NCBI RefSeq assembly: GCF_025660475.1
Contig: NZ_JAOUSF010000001.1
Span: forward strand, 62,001 to 126,000
Source of the DNA: Perspicuibacillus lycopersici
Lineage (GTDB): Bacteria; Bacillota; Bacilli; Bacillales; Caldibacillaceae
Length of the DNA stretch: 64,000 nucleotides
Direction: 5' to 3'
Both the position numbers and the translations under genes were made by a program. Position 1 is the first letter of the stretch. The number at the start of each line of letters is the position of its first letter. A model generated the notes under the pieces. That model was given only the letters and a program-made list of their open reading frames with translations. It ran no database searches and was not told the origin of the DNA. Below are positions 1 through 8,666 of the stretch, in pieces.

Positions 1-415
1 GTGAATTGTTATCCTTTTTTAATGAGATTACTTTTTCTGATAAATCATTATATATCCTTTCTGCTGCTAACATTTTGTCAATATAACTTTTCCCTTCCGT
101 TGTATTTGTAACTTCTGTAACTTCTCCCATATTTTGCAGAAAGGTTTTTCCTGCAGTATTTATTTTGGTTAATTCTTCCTCATTCCCAGTAATTAAATAA
201 TTACGTAATGATAGCTCCAGCTTATTTGTTTCAATGATTGCAGAAGTCGTATATTGTGTACTTTCAAATCTCTCTTTAATTATCGAGGAATAGGTTTCAT
301 TTAATGTTCTTAATTGATAGTACGTAATTCCAGCTAGAATGATGAATAAAAAAATGACACAAAAAAATCCAATTAGCAGCTTTCTTCTTAAACTCAATTT
401 TACTTGTATTTTCAT
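1..415 (-). CDS. Methyl-accepting chemotaxis or sensor protein, N-terminal part (cut by window edge)
   Basis: Only the first 138 codons are in the window, read leftwards from an ATG at 415 behind a good ribosome site (AAGGAGG, 421-427). The product starts with a basic stretch followed by a membrane helix (about residues 11-31), then a polar, helix-forming extracytoplasmic region. This is the layout of four-helix-bundle sensor domains of chemoreceptors and some histidine kinases. The cytoplasmic signalling part lies outside the window, so chemoreceptor versus kinase cannot be decided. Confidence 0.6.
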   Translation of the reverse strand, partial: MKIQVKLSLRRKLLIGFFCVIFLFIILAGITYYQLRTLNETYSSIIKERFESTQYTTSAIIETNKLELSLRNYLITGNEEELTKINTAGKTFLQNMGEVTEVTNTTEGKSYIDKMLAAERIYNDLSEKVISLKKDNNS

Positions 416-683
416 TATGTCCTCCTTGAGCCAACATACGATTATATGTATTCAAGCTGTTTAATACGATAATTATGAAGAGAAAATATTAATTTTTCTT
501 AATGTTTTCATTAAGATTTTATTAAGATATTATAAGAATCCCGAATGAATACAACACTTACTAATAAAATAAGGAGGTTTTCGTATAGATTGTTACTTTT
601 TGTAAAAAGACCGCAGACTGAAGCGTTTCCATTAATAAACCAAATCATGAAATCACAACAATTTTTTAGAAAAAGCGCATAAA

Positions 684-714
684 ATAAAAAGTACATGCTC
701 ATTTTGGCATGTAC
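684..714 (-). terminator. Rho-independent terminator after the first CBO0543-like gene
   Basis: Perfect 8-bp inverted repeat GTACATGC/GCATGTAC (691-698, 707-714) followed on the minus strand by a T-rich run. It lies 20 bp beyond the stop codon at 734. Confidence 0.7.
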
Positions 715-733
715 AAAATTGCTTTCTATTATT

Positions 734-1234
734 TTATTTAAGGATTCCTTTTTTAATCCGATTTAAGAAGCGATCTTTATTTTCCGCTAAATATTGTACT
801 CCATATAACAAGTATGCTTTGTAATGTAAATAGAGAAAAAATTGAAAATTATTGAGCCTGTTTAAGCGAACAATTTTTATTTTCTTAAGAAATTCCATGA
901 AAATAAAGGCAAATAAACTATCTGCAATTGCATTCAGTAATACGAACTTTTTAAAATTCCCATAGGAAAATTTTAAAATCCACATCGAAAGCGGCATGTA
1001 TGGACCGATGCTAAAAGGAAGCTCGTCTTTTATGAACCAATTCCGTTTATCATAAAATTTCCACCATTTCCTTTTGTTTCCGTACAAATGGTTTATTATC
1101 TCGAATATGACAATAAAAATACCGGATATCGAATATCGCTTCATATTTTGTTTTCCAAAAAATAATAAAGTTAACCAAGGCATCAGTACTAGCCCGATAT
1201 TAAACATTAAGTGTTTTTTGGTCATTGTCATCAT
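734..1234 (-). CDS. CBO0543-like multi-pass membrane protein
   Basis: About 166 residues with several hydrophobic segments, many aromatic residues and a very basic C-terminus. It resembles its neighbour at 1368-1892, which I recognise as a CBO0543-family membrane protein common in spore formers. No function is known for the family. An AAGGTG ribosome site fits the ATG at 1234 or a GTG one codon upstream; I chose the ATG. It may be a tandem, diverged paralogue of the next gene. Confidence 0.6.
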   Translation of the reverse strand: MMTMTKKHLMFNIGLVLMPWLTLLFFGKQNMKRYSISGIFIVIFEIINHLYGNKRKWWKFYDKRNWFIKDELPFSIGPYMPLSMWILKFSYGNFKKFVLLNAIADSLFAFIFMEFLKKIKIVRLNRLNNFQFFLYLHYKAYLLYGVQYLAENKDRFLNRIKKGILK

Positions 1235-1367
1235 CACTGCGTTCACCTTACTTTCATAAATTCCTTACTATCTTTAAAATATCCCATTTCTAAATCGCTA
1301 TTCTATTATTTGAAATGAAAGGGAAATACTTTCCCTTCCTTAGAAATCTAATTCACCGTATTTTTTA

Positions 1368-1892
1368 TCATCGCTTTTCAATCGGAACGCTAATTGGTAC
1401 TTGAAAAAACCATATCCAAAACGCAATCATAGGAATGCTTATAAGTAAGGTAAATAATGGCTTTTTATAATGAAGACGTAAAAACGGAAACATGACACAA
1501 TCAAATAATGAAGACCAATAAATGCTCCAGCCATATTTATAAATAATATTTCCTTTAAGCAAAAGGAGAATTTCTACACCTATGTATAAACCTATCCAAA
1601 GTAAATAATGCCTAAAAACCCTCATCCAGCCTTGATCTTCAGGGAAGTGTGCGAGAAACATTAATGCCGTTAATGGGAAGGTTATAAATGTATAGGCCAA
1701 CTCTAACAATGAATGATTAAACCATTTTATATCTGGTGACAATTGCCATAACCAATGGGAAGCACAGATAAAATTATAGGTGAGATTACCGATGGCAATA
1801 TATTGCATTGTAGAATAATACTTTTCCCATTCCCGATAATCTCTTCTAATCCATACAGCAATAATGGATAGAAATGCTAAAATAAGATGCAT
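1368..1892 (-). CDS. CBO0543 family membrane protein
   Basis: This 174-residue protein is hydrophobic, with about five membrane helices. It has the family's typical start, a helix followed by a charged, aromatic segment (DYREWEKYYSTMQY, about residues 18-31). Such proteins are numerous in Bacillaceae and often occur in pairs, as here. Their role is unknown. ATG at 1892 follows AAGGAAATC. The gene stands alone with its own upstream gap. Confidence 0.65.
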   Translation of the reverse strand: MHLILAFLSIIAVWIRRDYREWEKYYSTMQYIAIGNLTYNFICASHWLWQLSPDIKWFNHSLLELAYTFITFPLTALMFLAHFPEDQGWMRVFRHYLLWIGLYIGVEILLLLKGNIIYKYGWSIYWSSLFDCVMFPFLRLHYKKPLFTLLISIPMIAFWIWFFQVPISVPIEKR

Positions 1893-2011
1893 ATTGATTT
1901 CCTTTATGTTCTTCTTAATTTTTCATTATTATGTGCTATTTAATTTAAACTAAACATGGAATAACTTTACATGTAGGCAAAAGTAATAGGCAGTACTATT
2001 CATGGTCAATA

Positions 2012-2039
2012 GAAAAAGACACAAATTTCTTTGTGTCTT
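2012..2039 (-). terminator. Terminator of the wrbA-like gene
   Basis: Perfect 10-bp stem AAGACACAAA/TTTGTGTCTT (2016-2025, 2030-2039) with a T run on the minus strand, just past the stop codon at 2065. Confidence 0.8.
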
Positions 2040-2064
2040 ACGGATAAGTTTTAATTAAATTTAA

Positions 2065-2676
2065 TTATCCGTTGGCATTTTTTACCCAGCTAGCTACCGT
2101 TAGTGTGCGATTTACTTGATGTTTTACCGCTCCTTGTACATCCTCGATCATCTTACCATCTTGTCCTACTGTTACACTTGTTCCATATGGATTTCCACCA
2201 GCTCCAAATAATACTGGATCGCTATAACCTGGTGGTACTATAATTGCACCCCAGTGCATCATGGAAGTATATAACGACAATATCGTTGCTTCCTGTCCAC
2301 CGTGTGGATTTTGTGCTGAAGACATCGCACTTACTACTTTATTAACGGTTTTACCTGTTGCCCATAATCCACCTTGTGTATCAATAAATTGTTTCACTTG
2401 AGAAGGCATGTTCCCAAATCTAGTTGGAAGACTAAATATAATCGCATCTGCCCATTCGATATCATCTGAGGAGGCAACTGGTACATCCTTTGTAGCCTCT
2501 ACGGTATTTTTCCACACTTCATTTCCTTCAATAACTGATTGTGGTGCTAACTCTTGAACTTTAACTAAACGAACTTCAGCACCTGCTTCCTTCCCGGCTT
2601 CTTCTGCCCATTGAGCTAACTGATAGTTTGTTCCACCCATACTATAAAACACAACTGTTAAGTTTACATTTGCCAT
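2065..2676 (-). CDS. wrbA: NAD(P)H:quinone oxidoreductase, WrbA type
   Basis: Flavodoxin-like fold of 203 residues, the usual WrbA length. The N-terminal FMN phosphate loop is recognisable (YSMGGTNYQLAQWA, about residues 11-24). Other family marks are the SLPTRFGNMPSQVKQFIDTQGGLW block (about residues 81-104; AIIFSLPTRFGN region binds the isoalloxazine) and the HGGQE segment near residue 124. Known members reduce quinones by two electrons and protect against oxidative stress. It is monocistronic, with its own terminator. The alternative, a general flavodoxin or NADPH-dependent reductase, is less likely. Confidence 0.85.
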   Translation of the reverse strand: MANVNLTVVFYSMGGTNYQLAQWAEEAGKEAGAEVRLVKVQELAPQSVIEGNEVWKNTVEATKDVPVASSDDIEWADAIIFSLPTRFGNMPSQVKQFIDTQGGLWATGKTVNKVVSAMSSAQNPHGGQEATILSLYTSMMHWGAIIVPPGYSDPVLFGAGGNPYGTSVTVGQDGKMIEDVQGAVKHQVNRTLTVASWVKNANG

Positions 2677-2814
2677 TTTTCAATCTCCTTATTGGAATTT
2701 TACATGCTGCTGAAAAAACCTTTTTTCATACAACTTCTAGTATTACTTTCTGTTTGAATTTGCATTCAACAATCGTGTAAAATTTTTTAAAAAAAGGCTG
2801 TTGACTTATCGTAG

Positions 2815-2925
2815 TAGAGGAGTGCGCAAGTTCACTAGTCTCTATGCGCTGGAGCTAGACAAGTGAGAAAAGCAAGACAGGGAAGACTCCACAGGAGCGA
2901 ATGCGACGAGGAGGCTATTAGCAAC
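2815..2925. repeat. Putative degenerate intergenic repeat element
   Basis: A non-coding stretch containing GCTGGAGCTAGACA, GGAAGACTCC and GCGACGAG motifs. These look like a short interspersed repeat seen between genes in Oceanobacillus-type genomes. A weaker relative (GTAGACTCCTGTGGGAAAGC) lies near 37465. Assignment rests on memory of that motif family, not on an alignment. The rest of the gap 2677-3023 holds only the spore-gene terminator. Confidence 0.35.
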
Positions 2926-2963
2926 AACTATACGAAAACAGCCAAAAAAATTACCTTGGAGAC

Positions 2964-2993
2964 AAAAAAAGTTGACCACTTTAACTGGCCAAC
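2964..2993 (-). terminator. Terminator after the small spore-protein-like ORFs
   Basis: Stem GTTGGCCA/TGGTCAAC (one wobble pair) with a seven-base loop, followed on the minus strand by seven T residues (2964-2970). It supports transcription of the small minus-strand genes at 3024-3336. Confidence 0.8.
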
Positions 2994-3023
2994 AATGGTA
3001 GTATACGATTCAGCTAAAAAACG

Positions 3024-3170
3024 TTATTTTTGTGCTTTTGAATTTTTCTCTTTTTTCTTATTTGCATAAGCATGTTCCATTAATTTCGCACCATTTACAT
3101 CTCCAAATTCGATGCCAAATTCCACATTTGTGTTTAAATTCTTTTCCTTTTTATTCAATTGGTCTTTCAT
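3024..3170 (-). CDS. Small lysine-rich protein, possible second half of a gamma-type spore protein
   Basis: Forty-eight codons starting at an ATG inside the end of the upstream small gene (20-bp overlap, different frame). It contains a VEFGIEFGDVNG motif that echoes the ADFSAEFAGEEN motif of its neighbour. Both resemble the repeated FGTEFASETN unit of gamma-type small acid-soluble spore proteins. No good ribosome site of its own is seen, so it may be translationally coupled, or the pair may be one gene split by a frameshift. It ends 30 bp before a strong terminator. Confidence 0.45.
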   Translation of the reverse strand: MKDQLNKKEKNLNTNVEFGIEFGDVNGAKLMEHAYANKKKEKNSKAQK

Positions 3171-3336
3171 TACGCTTTCCTTTCCCTGCTCTGCCTTGTT
3201 GTGAATTCCGATTTGCGCCCTTCATCGGATTTTCTTCCCCAGCAAATTCGGCAGAAAAATCTGCTTGTTGGTTGTTTTTATGTGGTGTTTTACTATATTT
3301 TTCAATAGCATTTACTTGTGCTTTTCTTTTCGCCAT
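3151..3336 (-). CDS. Small acid-soluble spore protein-like (gamma type?)
   Basis: Sixty-one residues, basic and hydrophilic, rich in N, Q, K and G, with no cysteine or tryptophan. Composition and the single ADFSAEFAGEE motif (about residues 26-36) suggest a gamma-type small acid-soluble spore protein, which is an amino-acid store degraded at germination. The usual protein has two or more such repeats. Here the second copy lies in the overlapping ORF at 3024-3170. A strong AAGGAGGAG ribosome site precedes the ATG at 3336. Family assignment is inference. Confidence 0.5.
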   Translation of the reverse strand: MAKRKAQVNAIEKYSKTPHKNNQQADFSAEFAGEENPMKGANRNSQQGRAGKGKRNERPIE

Positions 3337-3445
3337 AAAATGGTATGCTCCTCCTTAAATGAAGTAAATGTCTGTTCTATTTTCTGCAGGAGTGTAAAAA
3401 AAATACATACCGATCATGAGCATGTCAAAAGGAAAATTACTTACT

Positions 3446-4240
3446 TTACAATTCCAAGGATATACGCTCTAATATTGGTAGTAATCCCGTTAAATGTGAA
3501 ATCTCATAGGTCGGAAATACATAATCTGGTTGCTTTTGTTTCCGATTGATCCATACAGATTTTATCCCCACCGAATTCGCCCCTAAAATATCTGTACTTA
3601 AATTGTCCCCAACCATTATTACCTCATCCTTTTGTACAGACATGCATGATAACGCATAATGATATATTCCCGGGTCCGGTTTTCCGCTTCCATAATCACC
3701 TGAAATGACAATCTGTTCAAAGTACGGAGCAAGTGCTGGTGTTAAAGATAATTTTGTATTTTGTAAATGTGGTGAGCCATTTGTCAGTAAGAGCAAGCGA
3801 TATTTTCCACTTAATTTATCCAAAACAGAATAGGTATCTGTAAAAACAAACGGGACATTTCGTCGTTCGTTGTAGAATCTCTCCCCTAATTTGTACCCAA
3901 GCTTCGGATCATCAATTCCTAATGCCTTTAATCCTAAAGTCCATGCATGCTTTCGATAGCTTGGCACAATTTCCTTTAATAATTTCAGTTCATCCGCATC
4001 ATCTGAAAATTCACCCCATAGTGCTTCAAACGGATTAATGCCAATCTTTTTCGTATAGGGAAAGGTTTCGTAAGATTCATACAGATTTCTTGCTGTTTGT
4101 CGAACAGATGCTTCTAGTTGCGTGCCATCTACACCATATAAATCTTCCCCAAGTTTACATGTACGGGCAAATGCGGTTGCAACACTTTTTTCGTCCCATA
4201 AAAGCGTATCATCCAAGTCAAAAAATATTACCTTTATCAT
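3446..4240 (-). CDS. HAD-superfamily hydrolase (YjjG/YfnB-like)
   Basis: This 264-residue protein starts with the HAD motif [12 protein letters not shown] (nucleophile and acid Asp at about residues 8 and 10). Motif II is LLLTNGS (about 152-158), the motif III lysine is in [10 protein letters not shown], and motif IV is VGDNLSTD. The four-helix cap follows motif I, as in class C1 enzymes such as YjjG-type pyrimidine nucleotidases or phosphoglycolate phosphatases. The substrate cannot be read from sequence. ATG at 4240 follows GGGGGGAG. It is a single gene. Confidence 0.8.
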   Translation of the reverse strand: MIKVIFFDLDDTLLWDEKSVATAFARTCKLGEDLYGVDGTQLEASVRQTARNLYESYETFPYTKKIGINPFEALWGEFSDDADELKLLKEIVPSYRKHAWTLGLKALGIDDPKLGYKLGERFYNERRNVPFVFTDTYSVLDKLSGKYRLLLLTNGSPHLQNTKLSLTPALAPYFEQIVISGDYGSGKPDPGIYHYALSCMSVQKDEVIMVGDNLSTDILGANSVGIKSVWINRKQKQPDYVFPTYEISHLTGLLPILERISLEL

Positions 4241-4474
4241 ATTTCTCCCCCCTCTTTCCCGTTTCTCTACCTCTCGTATAAAACAATACGGTATGATTCT
4301 TTATTTTTCAAATAATTTTCCAAAGGCTAGCCTCTTCTATACTGCAATTTTGTTATAAAAATCATGTATTCTATTTTCTTTCATGCAAAAAATAGTTCAG
4401 TGGAAAAATAACGGTAGAAAGAGTACCATTAGGAAAGTATGAATTGAAGTATATCCACTTAGGAGGAATCCACA

Positions 4475-5236
4475 ATGAAAATATCAGGGAATACAGTTCT
4501 TATCACTGGTGGGGCATCGGGGATTGGTTTAGCTTTAGCAGAAAGATTTCTTCAAAACGAAAATGAAGTAATTATAGTTGGTCGGCGCCAGGAAAAGTTA
4601 GCCGAAGTAAAAGAAAAGTATCCACAAATCCATACAAGAAAATGTGATATTGCTAGTACTACGGAACGAACAGCACTTTACGAATGGATAAAAAGTGATT
4701 TTCCAAATACAAATGTACTTATTAATAATGCAGGTATTCAACAGCAAGTTAATCTTTTAAAGGCACCTTATGACTGGAATTATTACCAAAAAGAAATATC
4801 AATTAATATTGAAGGTCCAATTCATCTTTCTATGCTGTTTATCCCTCACTTAATAACCAAAAGTAATGCAACTATTATCAATATATCTTCCGGATTAGCG
4901 ATTAGACCTGGAGTATGGGTTCCTATATACAGTGCGACAAAAGCGGCAATCCATTCATTTACAGTGTCTTTAAGACATCAATTAGCGAATACAACGATTG
5001 GGGTAATCGAAGTTTTTCCACCAGCAGTAAATACTGATTTAGGTGGGGTCGGAATACATACATCAGGAGCACCGTTAGCAGATTTTGCTGATAGTGTGTT
5101 CCATCGGATAAAAACAGGAGATATCGAAATTGGTTATGGAGATTCAGAAAAGCGACTACATGCCTCAAAGGATGAGATTGATCATGGGACAAAAGTGGCA
5201 TGGGAAAGCTTTTTAGGCAAAAATCCTAATTTTTAG
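4475..5236 (+). CDS. Short-chain dehydrogenase/reductase, DltE-like
   Basis: A 253-residue classical SDR. The NAD(P)-binding TGGASGIG motif is at about residues 11-18, NNAG at about 88-91, the catalytic Ser in INISSGLA, and the YSATKAA active-site Tyr/Lys near residues 156-160. It resembles DltE, the oxidoreductase next to the teichoic-acid D-alanylation genes in Bacillus subtilis, but no dlt gene is nearby, so the symbol is withheld. RBS TAGGAGGAATCCACA precedes the ATG. It converges on the next gene through a shared terminator. Confidence 0.8.
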   Translation: MKISGNTVLITGGASGIGLALAERFLQNENEVIIVGRRQEKLAEVKEKYPQIHTRKCDIASTTERTALYEWIKSDFPNTNVLINNAGIQQQVNLLKAPYDWNYYQKEISINIEGPIHLSMLFIPHLITKSNATIINISSGLAIRPGVWVPIYSATKAAIHSFTVSLRHQLANTTIGVIEVFPPAVNTDLGGVGIHTSGAPLADFADSVFHRIKTGDIEIGYGDSEKRLHASKDEIDHGTKVAWESFLGKNPNF

Positions 5237-5255
5237 TTAAACGAACACAAAAATA

Positions 5256-5291
5256 GGAAAGACGTTAGCAATCTAAGTGCAACGTCTTTTC
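5256..5291. terminator. Bidirectional terminator between convergent genes
   Basis: Stem GAAAGACGTT/AACGTCTTTTC around a 14-nt loop with T tracts on both strands. It serves the plus-strand SDR and the minus-strand oxidoreductase. Confidence 0.75.
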
Positions 5292-5297
5292 TTTTAT

Positions 5298-6263
5298 CTA
5301 TTGGTGATCGAAACACCCTTTCGCATTTCCCTTTATTTCAATTACAATTTTTCCTTTTGCATGATGTGTTTCACTCAAAGCGTGTGCATCCTTTACCCCT
5401 TTTTCAGAAAAAGGGAAAGTATGTCCGATGATTGCTTTTACATCGCCATTTTTTAATAATGCTGCAATTTCAGCTAATTGCTTCCCATTGGGAATTAACC
5501 ATACAAGACCAGCTTTAATATTTCTCTGTTCCGCCTGTTGTTTATTTGGTTCGGATACAATGGATGCAAGTGTTCCACCTTGTTTTAAAACCTTAAAACT
5601 TTTTTCCTGAATTTCTCCTCCTAAAGAATCTAAAACAAAATCAAATACAATCCCACTATTTTCAAAATCCTGCTTTTTATAATCGATAACGAGATCTGCA
5701 CCTAGTGATTTTAAAAATTCTACATTGGCAGTTCCAGCAGTTGTTGCTACAAATGCTCCCACATGTTTGGCAAACTGGATAGCAAAGCTCCCTACACCAC
5801 CACTACCGGCATGAATGAGTACGTTATCCCCTTCTTTCACATTACCGAAATGGAATAAACACTGCCAGGCGGTTAATCCTGCAAGGGGAACACTAGCAGC
5901 CTCTGCAAAGCTTATATTGTCTGGTATTTTGGCCAAAAGAGAAGCATCTACTGCTGTATATTCTGCATAGGTTCCTCGATTCGTTGTTGCTGGACGGGCG
6001 AAAACACGATCCCCGACCTGATAGTCTTTTACTTTTGCACCCACTTCATGGACTACACCCGCTGCATCCCAGCCTAGAATGATTGGAAAGTCGAATGGTA
6101 ACATAGATTTTAAATAACCTTCCCTTAGCTTCCAATCAATTGGATTTATAGATGTAGCATGTAGCTCCACAATTACTTCATTTTCTTTTGGAACTGGCTG
6201 ATTGATTTTCATTTCTTTTAATTTATCTGAACCGCCATATTCCTCAATTGCGATTGCCTTCAT
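5298..6263 (-). CDS. Zinc-independent NAD(P)-dependent alcohol dehydrogenase / quinone oxidoreductase
   Basis: About 321 residues of the medium-chain reductase superfamily. The N-terminal GroES-like domain has INPIDWKLREG, the family marker of the quinone-reductase branch. The Rossmann motif is HAGSGGVGSFAIQ, near residues 145-157. The zinc-ligand pattern of true alcohol dehydrogenases is absent. Substrates of this branch are typically quinones or enones, and the exact one is unknown. I start at the ATG at 6263 (RBS AAGGTGAT) and not at an ATG ten codons upstream that lacks a ribosome site. Confidence 0.8.
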   Translation of the reverse strand: MKAIAIEEYGGSDKLKEMKINQPVPKENEVIVELHATSINPIDWKLREGYLKSMLPFDFPIILGWDAAGVVHEVGAKVKDYQVGDRVFARPATTNRGTYAEYTAVDASLLAKIPDNISFAEAASVPLAGLTAWQCLFHFGNVKEGDNVLIHAGSGGVGSFAIQFAKHVGAFVATTAGTANVEFLKSLGADLVIDYKKQDFENSGIVFDFVLDSLGGEIQEKSFKVLKQGGTLASIVSEPNKQQAEQRNIKAGLVWLIPNGKQLAEIAALLKNGDVKAIIGHTFPFSEKGVKDAHALSETHHAKGKIVIEIKGNAKGCFDHQ

Positions 6264-6326
6264 TTCATCACCTTCACTATCCACTATATTCATAAACTAC
6301 GACGAATTTTTTCAAGAGAAATACTT

Positions 6327-7997
6327 CTAAAACTCAATAATAATTGGAAGTATCATCGGCTTTCTTTTCGTCTGGGCAAATAAATATTGTCCTACTGATT
6401 TCTTCACTTGACGCTTAATCCTTCCCCAATCATTGCGATTACCCTCGCGCTGCTCATTCACAGTTTTCGTTACTAGCTGATTTACTTCTTTTAACAATTC
6501 CTCATTATCTTTCGCATATACAAATCCTCTTGTTATTGTATCTGGTGGAGAGAGAAGGCTTCCATCTCGTTTCCCCATCGTCAAAATAATAATTAACAAT
6601 CCATCCTCTGATAATTGCTTACGGTCACGTAATACGATATCCCCAACATCTCCGACACCAATTCCATCTACATAAGTATTTCCAGCAGGAATACTTCTAG
6701 TTTGCCGAGCAATACCGTTTTGGATATCAACTACATCCCCATTATTCATAATAAATGTATTCCCAGGTTCAACACCTACGGATTCCGCAAGCATTTGATG
6801 ATGATGGAGCATGCGATACTCCCCATGAACAGGAATAAAATATTTCGGCTTCATAAGAGTTAACATTAACTTCAAATCCTCTTGACTTCCGTGCCCAGAT
6901 ACATGCATACCTGTCGTACTTCCAGATCCATAAATGACGTTTGCACCAATGGAATATAGATTGTCTACTATTCGCGTAACATTTCGCTCATTTCCAGGAA
7001 TCGGGCCAGCAGCTAAAATAACCGTATCCTCTGGCAATATTTCCACCCCTCGGAAATTCCCACTTGAGAGACGAGAAAGTGCTGCATTTGGCTCGCCTTG
7101 ACTACCTGTACATAATATAGCGATTTGTTCTGGAGGAAACTGTTCGATTTGGTCAGACTCAATAATCATACCTTCTGGAACATCTAAATATCCTCTATTC
7201 ATCGCTACTTGTACAACATTTACCATGCTTCTGCCTAATAATACGAGTTTACGATTTGTTAATCGAGAAGCCTCCACCACTTGCTGTACACGATTAATAT
7301 TGGAAGCAAATGTCGATATGATAACCTTTCGTTTAGCTTTTTGAAACGCTTCGTAAACATGTTCTCCTACTTGTTTTTCGGAAGGTGTTAAGCCGGGACG
7401 TTCTGCATTGGTACTTTCTGAAATAAGTAGCAATACTCCGCCTTCTCCAATTTTTGCCATTTTATGAATATCTGCATATTGCTTGTTTACAGGTGTTAAA
7501 TCAAATTTAAAATCACCTGTATGGACAACCGCTCCTTCCGGTGTATAAAATACCGTTCCTAAGCAATCAGGTATACTATGGTTGACACGGAAAAAATTCA
7601 CCCGTAAATTATTAAACGTTAAACTACTATTTGAATCAATTGCAATTAGCTCCGATTCCCTTAATATTTTATGCTCCTTTAGCTTTAACTCAATTAATCC
7701 TAATGTAAATTGTGTTGCATAAACTGGGACATTCAGCTTCTTTAAAAAGAAAGGGATTCCACCTATATGATCCTCATGTCCGTGTGTCACAATAAGTGCG
7801 CGTACTTTTTCTTTATTTTCTACTAAGTAGCTAACATCTGGAATGATCAGGTCAATGCCTAATAGACTTTCATCGGGAAACTTATTCCCACAGTCAATGA
7901 CAACAATTTCCTCTCCATATTGAATGGCATACATATTTTTCCCGATTTCATTTAATCCACCTAGAGCAAATACCGATAATTGTTCATTCGTACTCAT
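6327..7997 (-). CDS. Ribonuclease J family protein (extra RNase J1-like paralogue)
   Basis: This 556-residue metallo-beta-lactamase/beta-CASP nuclease has RNase J1 length (555). Visible motifs are HGHEDHIGG (metal site, about residue 74), HTGDFKFD, the beta-CASP segment and the C-terminal HVSGHGSQED and PVHGEYRM blocks, all intact. RNase J enzymes degrade and mature RNA from the 5' end. The true rnjB lies at 57997, and the neighbours here are not those of rnjA (rpoY is absent), so this is probably a third, diverged copy. ESTNAERPG replaces the usual DSTNSENP-type motif. Start ATG 7997 follows GGGAGG; a longer reading frame upstream has no ribosome site. Confidence 0.8.
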   Translation of the reverse strand: MSTNEQLSVFALGGLNEIGKNMYAIQYGEEIVVIDCGNKFPDESLLGIDLIIPDVSYLVENKEKVRALIVTHGHEDHIGGIPFFLKKLNVPVYATQFTLGLIELKLKEHKILRESELIAIDSNSSLTFNNLRVNFFRVNHSIPDCLGTVFYTPEGAVVHTGDFKFDLTPVNKQYADIHKMAKIGEGGVLLLISESTNAERPGLTPSEKQVGEHVYEAFQKAKRKVIISTFASNINRVQQVVEASRLTNRKLVLLGRSMVNVVQVAMNRGYLDVPEGMIIESDQIEQFPPEQIAILCTGSQGEPNAALSRLSSGNFRGVEILPEDTVILAAGPIPGNERNVTRIVDNLYSIGANVIYGSGSTTGMHVSGHGSQEDLKLMLTLMKPKYFIPVHGEYRMLHHHQMLAESVGVEPGNTFIMNNGDVVDIQNGIARQTRSIPAGNTYVDGIGVGDVGDIVLRDRKQLSEDGLLIIILTMGKRDGSLLSPPDTITRGFVYAKDNEELLKEVNQLVTKTVNEQREGNRNDWGRIKRQVKKSVGQYLFAQTKRKPMILPIIIEF

Positions 7998-8152
7998 TTT
8001 TAAATCCTCCCAGTCCTTAAAACTGTCATTATTATGCACGAACAATCTTTCCTTTATGTGATTATGATAGCCATCATCCAAAAGGAAAAAGCACGAAATT
8101 AGCATGAAGTGCAAAATACGAGGAATTTCTTATGTTTTTATTTAAATTTCAT

Positions 8153-8183
8153 AAAAAAAAACGAGTATAGAGTGTATACTCGT
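8153..8183 (-). terminator. Terminator of the YneR-like gene
   Basis: Perfect 9-bp stem ACGAGTATA/TATACTCGT (8161-8169, 8175-8183) followed on the minus strand by eight T residues, just beyond the stop at 8192. Confidence 0.85.
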
Positions 8184-8191
8184 TTTCATAC

Positions 8192-8488
8192 TTATTCTTT
8201 TGAATAGTTAAATTCAATTTCATCGAATGCTTCGTTATATTCTACAACTAAATTGTAGTCATTGAAAAACCATAAATCCGATGCCTCTACGTAAAATTCA
8301 ATTCCTTCGGATATCGTACTTACTGCCATATCAATCGGATCGTTATCTTTAGTAAAGCCTAGAGAATACCCTTTTTGAATCGGACTTGATCCGTATATTT
8401 GTGTAAAAAACTTTACTTTATCACCTTTTTGTATCCCGATTTCTTCCTGAAACCAAGCTACTGCAGCTGGACTAATTGTAATATTCAT
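8192..8488 (-). CDS. HesB-like (YneR family) protein
   Basis: A 98-residue protein resembling Bacillus subtilis YneR, a HesB-like domain protein without the three cysteines that bind iron-sulfur clusters in true A-type carriers. No Cys is seen here at all, so a cluster-scaffold role is not supported. The biological role is unknown. The chosen ATG at 8488 has a clear RBS (AAGGAGTG) and the family N-terminus MNITISPAAVAWF. A 30-codon upstream extension of the frame has no ribosome site. Confidence 0.7.
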   Translation of the reverse strand: MNITISPAAVAWFQEEIGIQKGDKVKFFTQIYGSSPIQKGYSLGFTKDNDPIDMAVSTISEGIEFYVEASDLWFFNDYNLVVEYNEAFDEIEFNYSKE

Positions 8489-8666
8489 GTTTTCACTCCT
8501 TATCAGAACTATCATCATGTACGCAAAATTCTTATGTATTCTTCTGATTCCTTGATTCTTTGTGTAATTTAATTTCATTTTACCGTATTCATTCGGATAG
8601 ATAAACTATATCACATATAGTTTATTTACCAACTCAGTGTAATGTCATAAATTAGCAACAATTTGA

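Noticed and set aside
511..702. 63-codon minus-strand frame between the chemoreceptor-like gene and the first membrane protein
   Set aside because: No usable ribosome site; it overlaps the terminator at 684-714 and has low-complexity hydrophobic content with no family resemblance.
3032..3358. Plus-strand frame of 108 codons opposite the small spore-protein ORFs
   Set aside because: It lies antisense to better-supported small genes with ribosome site and terminator, and has no start signal of its own.
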